Part shown: in pieces, positions 45,046 through 56,644 of the stretch
How the letters are laid out: every line of letters begins with the position of its first letter
How positions within the stretch are numbered: the first letter of the stretch is position 1
Source: Pseudopithomyces maydicus
Lineage: Eukaryota > Ascomycota > Dothideomycetes > Pleosporales > Didymosphaeriaceae
Direction of reading: 5' to 3'
Assembly (NCBI GenBank): GCA_026873275.1
Contig: JANTUC010000002.1
Location: forward strand, 1,240,001 to 1,304,000
DNA length: 64,000 nucleotides
The notes under the pieces: model-generated
What the model was told of the DNA's origin: nothing
What the model saw: only the letters and a program-made list of their open reading frames with translations
Database searches by the model: none
Program-made: the position numbers and the translations under genes

Positions 45046-46855
45046 TTAAGCAGCCCCGGCGCTTAGTTCCTTGCCCTTGACATTCACCCACTCAATACCC
45101 AGACTGAACAATGTCGCCAATGCAGATATGCCAGCTCCTAGGTAGAACGGGTCCAGAAGAGCTCTGTTGTAGCTGAGTAGCACGCCGTGTAGCTGCTCCG
45201 GTGTGACCGCAAGGTGCAACCGCGCCGTTCCCGCTGCAAGAAGTGCACCAACATTCGCATCAGGTGCGTTTTTAGCAAGTTGCTTTAGGAGTTGTTCGTT
45301 GAAGACAGTCTGAGACAAGGCCACGAAGAATGCGCTGCCAAACATCTGAAAAAATGTGACAATAGCTATGCCTACGGGGGTGTCGGCGGCGCTGAGGACT
45401 GCTTGGATGGCGATGAGCGGGCTAGTGACGAAGAAGCCAGCTCCAAGACCAAAAATTACTTGGTATCCGATCCATTTTGAGCTTGCCGTATCGATTTCGA
45501 ATGTCGTGAAGAGGCCTGCACCTATAGCAAGGAACGCTGTTCCAACAATGATGAATGGATTGTAGTAGCCGAGCGCCGTGATCAAGCCGCCAGCGCTGCA
45601 GTTTGAGTCAGCTTTGGAATGGAAAAGAAATTGGATGAAGAACTTACAGAACAGACGCTATGACTTGAGCAATCATAGAAGGCAGGAGATTGACGCCAGA
45701 CTGTACAGGGGATACACCTTTGATGGCCTGGAACCATTCAGGCATCCAAGTGCCCAGCATGACCATCGTTCCCATGGATAACATAGCGGTTATGCATGCA
45801 AAGAACACCGATCTTTGCAGCAATATAGGCGGTGGGATCATTGCTTCGCTCCCCTTATGCCACTGCCACACTCCAAAGATAACCACCAGGACGACTCCAC
45901 CGACAAGGAGTCCAACAATCCGACCAGAGCTCCATGGGTAAGTTAATCCGCCCCATTGAAGAGCCATCAGGAGCATGATAACAGCCGGTATGAAAAGCGC
46001 TGCACCGATGAGATCCAGTCGCTCGATCCGATCTTTGAGTGGGTGTAGCTCTGCCTTGCGCGTGGGTGGGTTGACTGGGAAGAGAATTTGGGTTAGTCTA
46101 CAGTCTCTGACATAAATTTGATCGGGGTAACTCACAGAATACAATCAGAACAGCAGCTGTTGCTGCGCCGATAGGCAAGTTAATATAGAAAACCCATCGC
46201 CATGATACATGTTGTGTGAACGCGCCTCCTACTAGAGGACCAACGACGATGGCCAGACCAAACATGGACATGATCACACCAGTGTAAGCAGCTCGTAGTC
46301 TTACATTGACAGCAACGGCAAGAATGGAAAGGGTACCGCTCATCAAACCAGCGGCACCCATCCCAGCGACTGCGCGGCCAACGATAAGCATGGTGGACGA
46401 AGTAGCAGCGCCCGAGATGGCGGACCCGATCTCAAACAGAGCGAGAAAGACCATGAAGGTCCACTAGTTTTGTCAGTCGTCTAAAACTGCATCTTGAGTG
46501 AACTCGAACCTACCTTGAGAGAGAAATTCGAGTACAGCTTCCCCGAAAGTGGTTGGAGCGAGCAAAGGGTGAGCAGGTAGGCACTAACGTACCATCCAAT
46601 GTCCGCGGTCGAATGGAATTTTTCCGTGATCTCAGGGATGGCGACAGTGATGATTGCCATATCCAAAGCCATCAAGAAACACGCAAGGCTGAGGCCGAGA
46701 ATGAGAAGGTGCAGCTTCGCGCCTGACATGAAATGGTCCTCATCTTCTTCGATGGTTTCGGCCGGGCTGCCTTTGGAGATGTCAGCCGACGTGTCGTCGC
46801 GTGGCTCAAACTCCTTCTCCTGTTGCGGAATCTGTTCCTTTGTTGAAGTGTCCAT
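45046..46855 (-). CDS. MFS drug:H+ antiporter, DHA2 (14-helix) type
   Basis: Four exons, 46855-46514, 46463-46136, 46074-45648 and 45595-45046, give 548 residues. A hydrophilic acidic N-terminus of about 45 residues precedes helix 1. The DHA2 entry motif LDMAIITVAIPEI is present. Motif C is seen as GLAIVVGPLVGGAFTQ and is followed by WRWVFYINLPIG, a hallmark of this family. About fourteen hydrophobic helices can be counted. The introns are 50, 61 and 52 bases, all with good signals. Members export toxins, metabolites or drugs. It is divergently paired with a Zn2Cys6 regulator across 703 bases, a classic arrangement for a locally controlled efflux system. Confidence 0.9.
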
Positions 46856-47558
46856 GGTGAGATGCGGGCAGCTGACAATCGAATCACGGCATTGTTGGGC
46901 TGGTTCGACGGTTTCCTATATATGTGCCTTCAGGGTATCAGGAGAAAGGCATCGGAAAATACACCGTGACTCTTCGTCCGCTGGAGCGACAGTCATCATG
47001 ATACAGGTAAGCGGCCGTATGCGTTGCAGCAGGAGCAATAGAGTCGCATCATGCCTGGCTCTCCTGCCTCGAAGGCCACCTATGATTGGGGCATTGGGGG
47101 GTCAATGACCGCACAGGAGATGCCGCTAGCCTTCTTCTCGTATATCGTGTAGAGGATTGAACGGAGGGCTCGGGAGAATCCGCGCAGCTGAGTGGTGCAT
47201 CTGTGGTGCATCCCCATGTGTGATTGGCAAGGGGCGGTATCCGCGGCGAGCGGAGGATAAGATGGCGCCTTCCCCCGACGGGATTCGTTGCGAAATATCA
47301 CTCCGTCCCCGTCCCAGGTCCGTGCTCACTTCCTTGCCCACCACATCTCATCATGGCTCATGTCATCTCATACACATTCCAATCCTCCTCTCCCGACGGC
47401 AGGAATGCGATTCGTGGTTCTGTCCCCTTCAACAAGGCCAAGACTATCTATCGCAATCCAGGAGCGACTATCCGTAGGTCGTCCGGTGGTTTGGTATCAG
47501 CTACGCGCATCTTGATACGCATCGTCTGCAAGGCATTTTGTCACCCCTTAGCCTCAAC
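46856..47558. promoter_or_regulatory. Shared divergent promoter of efflux pump and Zn2Cys6 regulator
   Basis: This 703-base region must drive both genes. A TATATAT stretch at 46917-46923 lies about 62 bases from the transporter ATG. CGGTATCCG at 47235-47243 pairs two CGG triplets as an inverted repeat with a 3-base gap, the kind of site zinc-cluster regulators bind. Site function is inferred only from the sequence. Confidence 0.4.
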
Positions 47559-50013
47559 ATGGGCATAGAGGAGGCAAAGAAACGGAAAGCTTGCCAGTCG
47601 TGCACAAAAGCCAAGGCAAAATGCTCTCCTGCTGAGGATAGGCTTGACATATGTTACCGGTGTCAGAGACTGAAGAAAGAATGCAGATTCGACGAGACAG
47701 CGAGGAAACGCGGTCCCAAGAACCGTTCGTGAGTTCCCCTGTATACATCTATTCCTTTGTTCTTATAGACGCTTTGGCTGATTGGCTTGCCGCGAAGACG
47801 TGTGAAACAACTTGAACAGCGTGTGGATACATTGATCGATCTTTTGGCGAGCGGGCAAGCATCTGCCCCTGGGCTGACTACCGCACCAAATGCCGGTCAG
47901 GGCGGTCTATCCAATAATATTGGAGAACCCTTCGCTACGCCCCCGGAGAGTGCAGCCGATTCTGAAAGCTATGTTCATAGTGCCGAGTCTAGTCATAACA
48001 CACCGCTAGAGATACTTGTAAGTACCCCTTCCTAGGATTTTCAACGTCATGTAGTAGATTCTGTCTATTCTCCTCAAGAGAGTCTTGTTTCCTCACTTTG
48101 ACTTGATGAGTACTAATGCAAGAAGGAACTGCCGTTCGTAGAAGATGAAACTTATATCCCATATGACCCTGTAGACGCTGGTCTTCTAGACGACCTTACA
48201 GCGCAGTCGCTGATTCAAGAGTACAAAGATACTTTTACATCTCATTTTCCGTTTGTTGTCGTTCCACCATCCATGGATGCCAAGTCATTGCGTCGAAGCC
48301 AACCCTTCCTCTTCCATGCGATCATTACGGCAACTGCTGACAGGCAACCCGGACTACAAATCAAGTTGGCAGCTGAGTTCAAAGAACAAATATCATCTCG
48401 CATCATAAGACATGCGCATAAGAGTCTAGAGCTATTACAAGGCCTACTCATCTACACAGCCTGGTAGGTCGGCTTACAGAAATTCTACTGTCGTCCTGCT
48501 AACCGGACCTTCACGGATAGGTACCACTATTACTATGACCCAGTCAAGCAACAGATTGCAATCATGCTTCAAATTTGTGTTGCGATGGCCCACGATTTGA
48601 ATTTCTCCAAGAACTCCCAAGAGACGAAGAGACGATTGACAACGGGAAGAGTTACCAATGACATGTTTACTACTCGGGTACTCGCCGAGAAGCGGGCATT
48701 CCTTGGAACATATTATCTTGCAGCTTGGTTAGTATAGATGTTGATCTTTCTCCGTCCATTCCACTTCCTACTACTCGACTGCATGCGAACAGCGCTAAGG
48801 GTTTACTAGGTTTTCGCAGGCATGGCGCAAGCGAACAACTCTCCAACACACCCGATACATGGATCAGTGCAGCCAATATCTTTCAGAATGTCAAGAATAT
48901 CCATCCGATGCGCTCATCAAGCCACTGGTACAAATCAGTGCATTGTTGTGTAGAGTGAATGACTATTTCTCCTATGACGATATTGACAATGCGGAAGTCA
49001 AGGGGGAAGCAATGGTGCAGCTCTCTATCACCAATTTCCAGAACGAGTTAGCTCGTCTCACGGAAACCATTTCTCCAACACTCCTTGAAAGTAACCGTAC
49101 GCATGATGGTCTATACCACGTTGGAGAACAAAGTCTTGCTAACAGATTCAGCCTCTATACAACTTGCTATTCTACTTCTCGATGTTTGGATCCATGAATG
49201 TGCTGTTCATGGTCTGCTCTGGAATGCAACAGCCGGACGTTTATCAGATTCCATGACGGCTGTGAGATTGAATTCTCTATATCGCTGCATGAATGCCGTG
49301 CAGGTCTTTCTCAAAACCGTCCTCGCCATTCCTGATGGAACAATTCACAACCTTGCCTTTCCGTCATGGTCTTCGTGGTGCTATGTATGCATCATGGCTT
49401 GCAAACTTGTCTTCCTCGGAGATGAACGCGAACAGCGAATGGAAATGACAGAGACCTTTGCTGAAGTGCTGAGGGTAGTCTTGGACCCGTCTCTGCACAA
49501 GGAACCCAGGTCGTATTCGCTTCCTATATACTCCACCGGAACCACATGGAACCCTATTGTAGTAGCTAGAGAGGCTGATGTGTTATCTATCTTCCAAAAG
49601 ATGTACATCAAACTGAAGGTCTTGCTTCCGGAAAACATCGATGCAGACAAACACGATCACTGCAGGGTTCACCCGCTATCTAGAATTGCTTATTTCCAGC
49701 GGGGTTTTCTTGTCAGCTTCGTCGGACGACTAGACGGTTTTATTCGAAAGGCAGATGGGTCAAACAAAAACCACGATTCTAACTCGCAATCGAATGCGAT
49801 CATTCTGCGAGACAGTTGGGCCGCACCTCAAACACCTTATACGCGCGAGCGACGAGAAAGGGATCGACCCAGCTCATTCCTCACATGCATTTCAACTCTA
49901 TAAACTTTGACAGTATCGCACCGCCAGAGAACACCATGCCGCCGGATGTGTCTTTCGCTGACTGGCTTTGGAATACACCGATGGACGATCTCTCCATGCC
50001 ACCGCCTCTATAA
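47559..50013 (+). CDS. Zn2Cys6 fungal transcription factor (one-base frameshift near its 3' end)
   Basis: Six exons fit: 47559-47728, 47798-48017, 48123-48463, 48521-48727, 48810-49090 and 49146-50013, about 695 residues. The DNA-binding domain is CQSCTKAKAKCSPAEDRLDICYRC..C, six Cys in a Zn2Cys6 cluster (about residues 12-41). It is followed by a basic RKRGPKNRS linker and a coiled-coil stretch (RVKQLEQRVDTLIDLL). The middle region has AWYHYYYDPVKQQ, common in this regulator family. Near 49855 the frame must drop one base (AAA run) to reach the ending FDSIAPPENTMPPDVSFADW, which is clearly part of the protein. The gene is divergent from a DHA2 pump and probably controls it, and may regulate itself. 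The acceptor of exon 3 could lie three bases later. Confidence 0.85.
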
Positions 50014-50595
50014 ACCAAACAGTGTATCGCAGTGCTCCATTATGGTGTCTCTGCACATATTAATTGCTGAATTATGAAGCTACATATATAAACACAGGCC
50101 TTTCTTACCTCTGGACGGAGCCTGCTCGTAGTCTTCGAACGCGCAGTCTCCAACTATCAACGAACGTCGCAAAATCTCGAATGAGAGACCACGAAAGCGA
50201 TGGTGACTGTATCACTTTGCCCAAGGTAGCGTCACGTGTCCTTGCTTAACGGAACACTGCACGTAACCGCGAATCTTAATCACGTCTGGCCTTAGTATTG
50301 ATCGGCAACGGTTGAAGCAAACAACGCGCTCCAGTCAACCCATGTGTGCTCCACTTTAGCCACCGTTCACCTTCTACCTTCACCTGAAAGCACTGGCGTG
50401 CCACATTAAATCTGCGCGCGCTCGGCTCGCGTGGTTGCCTCAAACTCGCCTGCGAAGCTCTCTCGTAAGCAACGTGCCACATTTCCATTCGCGACAAACT
50501 CTCGAAGTGATCGTGCCGACTCTTCCACGGCTCCATAACACAAACACGAGATTTTTTCAGAAGCGCTCTTTGTGATAGCAAAGGTTTTACTCACG
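50014..50595. other. Intergenic
   Basis: It holds the 3' end of the regulator and the promoter of the next gene. No TATA box or repeat is evident, and no other gene is seen. Confidence 0.45.
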
Positions 50596-51868
50596 ATGGC
50601 CAGAGGCAATCAATTTTACCAGGGCATATGGAATAGACCGGCGTCCACATCCCTGGTAGACGAGATCGGTGTTGATGATAGATACAAGCTGATGGAAATT
50701 CTTGACCGCAAGCTTCGGAACATCCCCGATGGAGTTATACCTAAACCACGACAACGGGGTTCTGGGATTCAGCCTTCGAAAGATGACCTTACTATTACCG
50801 ATGTTCTGGACCATGAAGCAAAAGCAGTCAATCTTCCACAGCAAGTAACAGCACCGAACCAAAGAACATCCACTAACACACTCGTTTGTTAGCATCCCGC
50901 CTGACATTCGTCTCGAGTTCTTGCTGAAGCACCGGGCGACGATCGACGAACAAGGACGTTTGGCGATCAAGGACCCCGAAGCCCAGCATATTGACATCAC
51001 GCGCGCGATCTTCTTCTGGCGTCTAGACGACATGCATCAGTTCCAGCGCTACCATGACAACGCTCGCTGGAACATCGCACTCTTTATCGCGCTTCTTTCT
51101 GGTGGGCGCTTCGGCTCCAAGGAAGCCCGGCCAGCCCGCCACTTTGCGATCGCATATCTAGCTGCCGTTCTCGAACATCACAATGACCCTGCAACGTTCG
51201 ACAAGCGGGAAGCGTTCATTAAACTGTGGAAGGACAGCAAGTACGACTTGTTCACTTTCACTGCTTCACAGAAGAATGCCATGAAGAGGGTGTCAAAGCG
51301 CCTGAATAAGGAATGGGAGGACGAACTATATCGAATCAAGAAAGTAAATGATTTGATGGTGCTCATGGAGGAAACCGGGCCAACTTGCTATGCCAAAATC
51401 AGCAAATTTATCGGCATACTTGTACCTGGAAGGCCAGCTAACTACCGCCCGCCGGCCGTCGTTATCGAAGATTTAAAGAAGAAGAATACCGCAAACAATT
51501 ACACGATGCAGAAAAAGGCACTTTTGGAGGCACTCAACGTTCGCGGGGAAGACTACTACGTGTCGGGGACGACTGGCGCAAAGCCAGCAAAACAAGGAAC
51601 ACTATCGTCGATACCCATGCACACAATCCTCGGATTCCAGGAGCCAAGCGCCGAGTATCTACAAGCTCAGCACGCCGCACCGATCAGGGCTTCAAACGAC
51701 TATCCCGCGCTTCATTTCCCCAAGGTCTCACGCTTCGACGTCAACAAGAACGCCGAGACCATTATGGACAAGAGCGCTGCTTTCTCGGTACTGAGAAAGG
51801 TCAAACCCAAAGCCATTCTTCACGAGCTGGTGAAGATCTTTCCAGAGGAAGCCCCGGTTCCGGAATAA
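50596..51868 (+). CDS. Uncharacterised protein, two exons joined by a GC-AG intron
   Basis: Exons 50596-50840 and 50893-51868 give 406 residues. The usual GTAACA donor nearby does not keep the frame. A GC donor (GCAAGT, 50841) does, joining NLPH to IPPDIRLEFLLKHR, and the 52-base intron has a CTAAC branch site. The protein is soluble, charged and helical, with no signal peptide or membrane helix. Landmarks are FFWRLDDMHQFQRYHDNARWN (about 120-140), SKRLNKEWEDEL and FIGILVPGRPANYRPP. I do not recognise a family; it may be specific to this group of fungi. The ordered helical middle flanked by a looser C-terminus suggests a real, folded product. The start is the first ATG of the frame. Confidence 0.65.
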
Positions 51869-52989
51869 GATCCTATGGTAGACGCCTTTGCCGCTTGCGC
51901 ACCTGCTTCCGGGTCGCCTCAGCTTGACCACGACACGATGGACGTCGACGATCGATTTTTTTAGACTGTGGCTAGCTTATTCGATCAATGTTTGACGAAA
52001 ATTTTGTCGAAAAACTTGTTTTTTTGGAATTCGTACAATTTAGCTGTAGATTCTTGCACTCATAACAGGCCAAAGGTGGTGGGGTGATAGGATTTCATGA
52101 TCGATCCACATTCAATATGGGAGCTGGTATCTGGATACTCTTGTTAGCAGAGATATCTCGTCGATCTGCATCTGATGTATTTGTGTTTCGAAGGCTTGGA
52201 ATATTCATGAACGACTGCGAAAGGGTAAATGAGATTAGGAATAGATGGAGTGAAACAAATGCATTGTATGTGTGTATGCAACTGTGAAAGCACATCAGCG
52301 CAAACATCCGTCGTAAAAAAAAACATGCCAATTTTTCAGTTACTGACCATGCAGGCGCATTCAGCGAACAGCGAATCTCGTTGTCATTATAATATAAATG
52401 TATGTATGTCGCTTTTCAGATGCTCTGCTCAATATTTCTACAAGAAAAGCACCAGCCTAGATACGCCCACCGTGAAATACGCCCCATGATAGATAGATAG
52501 ATAGACCTATAGATATCCCGTTTAGATTCCCATTCCATATCGCTAATATTCGATTCATTGGCTGATTGACTGATTGACTGATTGACTGATTGACTGATTG
52601 ACTGATTGACTGATTGACTGATTGACTGATTGACTGATTGACTGATTGACTGATTGACTGATTGACTGATTGACTGATTGACTGACTGATTGATTGATTG
52701 ATTGATTGATTGATTACTTGATTGATTGGCTGATGATGATTGATCGGTCGTCGCAGCATGCATGCGTTCCATCTACACCGTGTCCACGCGCCAGTAGTTT
52801 CTCAGGCAAGATGCAAAGCCTCGGGTTCGGATGAACAGGCGTAGACGTCGCTCGATGGTGAACGAATTCAAGTCTCTTTTACGACATGTAGCGTTAGACA
52901 CTGCTCGTTGCCTTGATGCATGCAAGTTGATGTGATGAAATAATGTCATGTGCGTACAGCACTCGAGGAGGAGAAAGGAGGACGGATGC
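51869..52989. other. Intergenic with simple-sequence repeats
   Basis: It lies between the convergent orphan gene and kinase gene. It contains (GATA)n near 52489-52505 and a long 8-base repeat at 52562-52720 (separate entry). Asn/Gln/Ser-rich open frames here are only translations of the repeat. Confidence 0.55.
52562..52720. repeat. Microsatellite, (CTGATTGA)n passing into (TGAT)n
   Basis: About fifteen nearly perfect copies of the 8-base unit are followed by about eight TGAT/ATTG units. Such a tract is likely to vary in length between strains. Confidence 0.95.
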
Positions 52990-54687
52990 TTACATGAGTG
53001 CATCCGCCAGCTCCTCACGCCACTCCCCGATGCTCATGCGCGCCGACTCGTCGCGCACCAGCACTTTCCCGAGCCACTTCTTTACATTGAAGCCCAGGGC
53101 ACGGCTCAAGCCGCCCAGACGGAGGACGCTTCGAACGCCGTTTTCGCCGGCGGAAATGTACTCGAGCGGTGTGCCTTGCTTGAGGATCTCGCGCTTGAGG
53201 ATGGCATTGGGAGCGACGCGCTCGTAGGGCGAGGCTCCGTTGATGAGAACCAAGATGGTCATGGCCAGGGCCCAGAGATCGCTCTCGGGGGTTGGTGGGG
53301 CGTTGGCGCCTGCGGCCGTGAGCTGGCTGGGTGCCATGAAGTCCCATGTTGCGCCGCCGACGGGGGCCTTGGGCATCTTCTCGCTTGACGTCGATGGCAG
53401 GGTGCTTGCTGAGAAATCTGCATAGACGGCGTGGGGTGTCCGGGTGGACGGGTTGGTGTTGATGAGGATGTTGGCAGGCTTGATGTCGCCGTGGACACAG
53501 CTCTTGTCTTGCAACCAAGCGAGCCCATCGAGGAGGTTGCATGCGATATGTGGGAAGACATCTGCGAGCATAGCGGCGCGGTCGGACTCATCGCGTGTGT
53601 TGAGGTCGGTCAGCGTGAGGGACTCGAGGGTTGATGGCATGTAGCCCATGACGAGGGCTGCGTTGCGACTATCCTGGCCATAGTAGGGTACAATGTACTT
53701 CTCTGCCGAGGGAAATCGAGAAAGATACGAGAGAATGCGACCTTCTTCTGTAAGTACCCGATGTGCAGTCTTCTCGTAAGGCACCTTGATGGCATAGCTT
53801 GGTAATGGAGAAGGGTCAAGCTTTGAGATGGTGGGACTACCAGACATGCTGGAACCGCGAGAGCGGACAGGTGTCAGGGGAGGAGTCATCTCAGATGGGA
53901 CGGGCACGAATGGTGAAGGGGAGGAAGGGAGGTTTGATGACATGGATGTCACAGGGCTGGCCGCATAGACGGTGCTCCAGGCTCCTTGGCCGATGACCTT
54001 CTGTACTCCTGCGGCGTCTACATCGATCTCGTAATCGGAATGCCAGAGGGGGTACTGGCGAAGCTCGGAGCTGCCCAACTTTTCGGTGCCTTCCATTGAA
54101 TTTCCTGTTGGTGATATACCTCTTCGCAGCTTATCCAACTCTTCGCGAATGCTCGTCGATGATACTGAACTTGACTTTGAGTGACTTCTCTTAGTCGGGG
54201 TGGAGGGCGGTGTGTATGTTCGAGGGTTGCGTGCTCTCGTGTCGCACTCCATGGGGAAAGATGTTCTCCGGGTTGATATAGGGGAGCGAGGTGGTGTTGA
54301 ACAATGCGGAGGTGATATCGAACAGTGCGGAGATGATATTGAACAGTGTGGTGGTGATATTGAACAATGTGTTAGTGGCCTGTGCACAATGTCCTCGGTG
54401 GAGAGCTCAGGCACCGTGAGCAGTAATGGCGATGACGGAGCCCTTTCCTGACTGGAATGGGTGGGTAGCGAAATATAAGGGCGTCCCAGGGTCAAGTCAT
54501 CGGATGCAGCATGGTCGGTCACCGCGGTGTCCGTGGCGGGGGTGAAGGTACGCATGGGGAATACGAACAATGGCGTCGCAGCAGGAGCAGGTTCGATTAG
54601 ACGCTTGACAGCGTGGGGTGTGTTTCTTTGATAATTTGTAGATTGCGCGTTGTTTCGAGGTTTGGTATGGATGGCGACGTGTTCCAA
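52990..54687 (-). CDS. Serine/threonine protein-kinase-like protein with altered DFG and APE motifs
   Basis: A single exon of 565 residues from the first ATG; a start at MRTFTPATD (ATG ending 54555) is equally possible. The first 220 residues are Ser/Pro/Thr-rich and carry a short tandem repeat of HCSISPP. The kinase domain begins with GQGAWSTVYAA (glycine loop), has an insert of about 50 Ser/Pro-rich residues, then YAIKVP (lysine), EEGRIL (helix C Glu) and HGDIKPANIL, which keeps the catalytic Asp and Asn. The metal motif is DFS instead of DFG, and the activation segment ends MAPS instead of APE; DLWALAMTILVL is subdomain IX. The Asp residues needed for catalysis remain, so activity is plausible. 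Target is unknown. It is not close to the tandem kinase-like pair at the other end of the window. Confidence 0.82.
   Translation of the reverse strand: MEHVAIHTKPRNNAQSTNYQRNTPHAVKRLIEPAPAATPLFVFPMRTFTPATDTAVTDHAASDDLTLGRPYISLPTHSSQERAPSSPLLLTVPELSTEDIVHRPLTHCSISPPHCSISSPHCSISPPHCSTPPRSPISTRRTSFPMECDTRARNPRTYTPPSTPTKRSHSKSSSVSSTSIREELDKLRRGISPTGNSMEGTEKLGSSELRQYPLWHSDYEIDVDAAGVQKVIGQGAWSTVYAASPVTSMSSNLPSSPSPFVPVPSEMTPPLTPVRSRGSSMSGSPTISKLDPSPLPSYAIKVPYEKTAHRVLTEEGRILSYLSRFPSAEKYIVPYYGQDSRNAALVMGYMPSTLESLTLTDLNTRDESDRAAMLADVFPHIACNLLDGLAWLQDKSCVHGDIKPANILINTNPSTRTPHAVYADFSASTLPSTSSEKMPKAPVGGATWDFMAPSQLTAAGANAPPTPESDLWALAMTILVLINGASPYERVAPNAILKREILKQGTPLEYISAGENGVRSVLRLGGLSRALGFNVKKWLGKVLVRDESARMSIGEWREELADALM
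54291..54370. repeat. 21-base coding minisatellite
   Basis: Three full 21-base units and one 18-base unit inside the kinase gene encode HCSISPP-type heptads. Units differ by a few bases each. Confidence 0.8.
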
Positions 54688-56644
54688 ACCAAGCTGGTCG
54701 GTATAACGGTTGGTGGTCCTGTGTACCGAAGAAACGTAGAACCCAACAAAGAGTGGTCAACAAACTAAAACGTAAACAGGCAACGATTCAAAGTGGTCTG
54801 CAGATGCAGATGGTAGCGTGGGAGAAGCGTGTCAGGACTGGCTGACAGAAACGCAGCGCTCGTCAGAAAGTGTCAGATGTCGAGGGCAAGCCCAGAAGGC
54901 ACGGGAGGTGACGCAAACAAAGTGACGCCAATGGCCGGAGGCAAAAGAAACCCGAAAGGTGCAAAGAGGCGCAAGAAGGGGTATACAACGGACAACAAGT
55001 ATGATACAAAAGATAGTGGTACAAGGTCAGACCAAAACGGCTCACGAGCAAGAATGCATGTTGAACTGGCAGCGCGTGAGGGTGTTTGACGCAGCGCGTG
55101 GCGAGGAAGCAATGCAGCGGGAGCTTGCGACAAAGGTCACAGAGCCCAGAGGGGGCAGGAGATGGGGTTCTGTCGCAGCGACGTCAGCTGGCAACAGAGC
55201 AGTGTCTAGGTATCTTATGGTTTCGGATGGAAGCGGGAGCCAGTCGCATCCAACATCAGGAGGGCGATAGCGGCAAAAGGCCTTCATCTCGGTACAACCC
55301 CAGCATGGAGAGCACAGTCGCGTCGTGTTGCGATATGTCGCAGGTGGAGCCGCTGCAGCCGATAGGGCGGCGCAGAACATGGAAGGTTGGGCGTGAAGGC
55401 AGAGGGCGCTGGATGCGCGTGTCCCTCCGATGAGCGCCGTGGCCTCGTCAACGTGCCTCGCATGATTGGCGCGCCGTGGCCGCAGCCCTGCCGCCTGCAA
55501 CCCTCAGAGTGAAAGCATCCTTTCCTTTAGATAATGATGATGGGCCATGAAGGGCCATGATGGGTCCTGCGGTGTTCGGGAACTTTCCCACTGGCCCCAT
55601 TCCCATGGCGCACATGGGGCCGCCTTCTGCTGGTCTTTTCCGCGCCATGCGAGCGCCTCCGTGACGGCTCTGTTCTCGGTGAGGAAGGGCCTCGTCCGCA
55701 CACGCGACGTCTTCGAAGTGTATCGTCGGCGAAAAGGTGACGTTGCTGGGCTGGTCGAACCGTCACCAGACCGTATTCCCAAGAAAGTATAATGACGAGC
55801 TTGGCTTTGCCGCTTGCAGTGTGCACCAGTGTGCTTGCTTGGCGCTAGGCACGCCCGGTCTGGGGAACCGCGACAGATTGACCAAGACAAGGAACCTAAC
55901 CAACGCCGTGGCCCTCCGCGCGCCTGGGACCATGCCGCCTGGGATTCTAGAAGGAAATCCAGAAGCCTCGCTCGTGCCTACACAAAGCCATGCCGTGTCA
56001 TGTCAGCAACAAGAGATCCAACGGCGGGGCCGCCACGGTACACTACCGCCCGAGCTTGCGCGACCTAACGCTGGAGAACCGCAAAACCACTCTCCGGGCC
56101 CTACATGGTCACCGTTAGTAGTCGCATCGAGACCTCAACGGGCTTGGGTGTGCATGGCTCAATTCATCTATAGAACCTCGCGTCGCACCGCTCTCTCGTC
56201 CACCTGCTCGTCGTCTAGGTATCGCTGCCAACACGCCTCTCCGTCCCGCATGCCCCTGTGGTGCTTGCTACTCACTGCGCGTGGTAGCCACCTTCCCGTT
56301 GATACATACAGAAAAAAAAAACCCTCAACCCGATGATCCAAAAGTCGTAACGCCAATCCCAGTGAGACAAAAGAGAGTTGAAGGTGAAAGAAATCCTGCT
56401 AAAATGATGGGGAGAAACAGATTATTTAAGCTGGCCCGCTCGGCTTGACCGACAACCGTGTCGGTGCAACGCTCGAGTCGTCATGGGTCCATACAAGTCG
56501 ACCGTTCGTGGAATTAAGTATACTGTTTGATAATATGCACACGCGGATTCCATTATATAGTCCGGTCTAAAACTTCCCAGGGGAACGGTCATACATGTCG
56601 ATGATCCGCTCGTTCGTCACAGATGTCCGTTCCCCTTCCTGGCG
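54688..56644. other. Intergenic, no gene seen
   Basis: Nearly 2 kb of GC-rich DNA between the kinase promoter and the stop of the FLC-like gene. Open frames up to about 200 codons on both strands (for example 55737-56336) have Arg/Ser/Pro-rich, motif-free translations. It could hide non-coding RNA, but nothing in the sequence shows it. Confidence 0.45.

Noticed and set aside
52416..52772. Asn/Gln/Ser-repeat proteins on the minus strand
   Set aside because: They are translations of the CTGATTGA microsatellite in more than one frame.
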